A DNA stretch of 5,924 bases from Candidatus Poribacteria bacterium (GTDB taxonomy: Bacteria > Poribacteria > WGA-4E > WGA-3G). Shown piece by piece: positions 5,879-5,924 of this stretch (position 1 is the stretch's first letter; each line of letters starts with the position of its first letter). The translations under genes and the position numbers were made by a program. The stretch lies in assembly GCA_009835515.1 (NCBI GenBank), contig VXXH01000448.1, positions 1 through 5,924 on the forward strand, in the 5' to 3' direction. A model generated the notes under the pieces. That model was not told where the DNA came from, searched no databases, and saw nothing but the letters and a program-made list of their open reading frames with translations.

Positions 5879-5923
5879 TTATTTTCTATGCTTAAGAAGA
5901 TTAAGAATTACTTTTGCTTGGTC
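5879..5923 (-). CDS. Possible last 14 codons of a gene cut by the right edge
   Basis: Only one minus-strand frame enters from the right edge without an early stop. It reads D-Q-A-K-V-I-L-N-L-L-K-H-R-K and ends at TAA 5879-5881, 33 bases before the start of the broken copy-2 gene. The helical, Leu- and Lys-rich composition suits a protein C-terminus. With only 14 codons the call is weak and no function can be given. Confidence 0.3.
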   Translation of the reverse strand, partial: DQAKVILNLLKHRK

Positions 5924-5924
5924 G

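Overview
The window looks like an accessory (defence-island type) stretch of a bacterial chromosome or metagenomic contig. It is moderately AT-rich, uses good GAGG-type Shine-Dalgarno sites, and encodes two lipoproteins with lipoboxes. One lipoprotein carries bacterial Ig-like domains of a style I associate with environmental lineages such as Candidatus Poribacteria. That taxonomic guess is weak. Nearly all genes lie on the minus strand.

Left part (1-2460), defence. On the plus strand, the left edge holds the C-terminal end of a HEPN-domain protein resembling the ApeA-like HEPN family, with an R-N-x3-H RNase motif. Its 3' end runs into an antisense remnant of a RuvC-like Holliday junction resolvase, without a usable start and lacking the first catalytic motif. 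To the right, on the minus strand, is a type II restriction-modification pair. The restriction endonuclease (1700-2398) belongs to the MvaI/BcnI family, and 18 bases downstream is an amino-methyltransferase with a TSPPY motif (434-1681), probably an N4-cytosine enzyme. The restriction gene comes first, and the methyltransferase has a poor ribosome binding site. A long imperfect inverted repeat sits just upstream of the restriction gene's Shine-Dalgarno site.

Middle and right part (2658-5924). Two diverged copies of one small Cys-rich (zinc-ribbon-like) gene, in the same orientation, bracket a set of envelope genes. Both copies are broken in different ways: the left one (2658-2908) by a frameshift, the right one (5585-5845) by an in-frame TAA. 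Between them, in transcription order, are a small protein with an N-terminal signal and a C-terminal membrane segment (5066-5557), a 352-residue lipoprotein coupled to it by a TAATG overlap (4008-5066), a terminator-like hairpin (3851-3874), and a 262-residue lipoprotein with Ig-like domains (2977-3765). The right edge may hold the last 14 codons of another minus-strand gene.

No tRNA, rRNA, CRISPR array, transposase or integrase was seen. The 2455-2657 gap and the rest of the 3766-4007 gap hold nothing I can name. The HEPN protein and the restriction-modification pair are plausible anti-phage functions. The lipoprotein cassette has no visible functional link to them. The broken duplicates and the ruvC fragment indicate a region that has been rearranged and is decaying.
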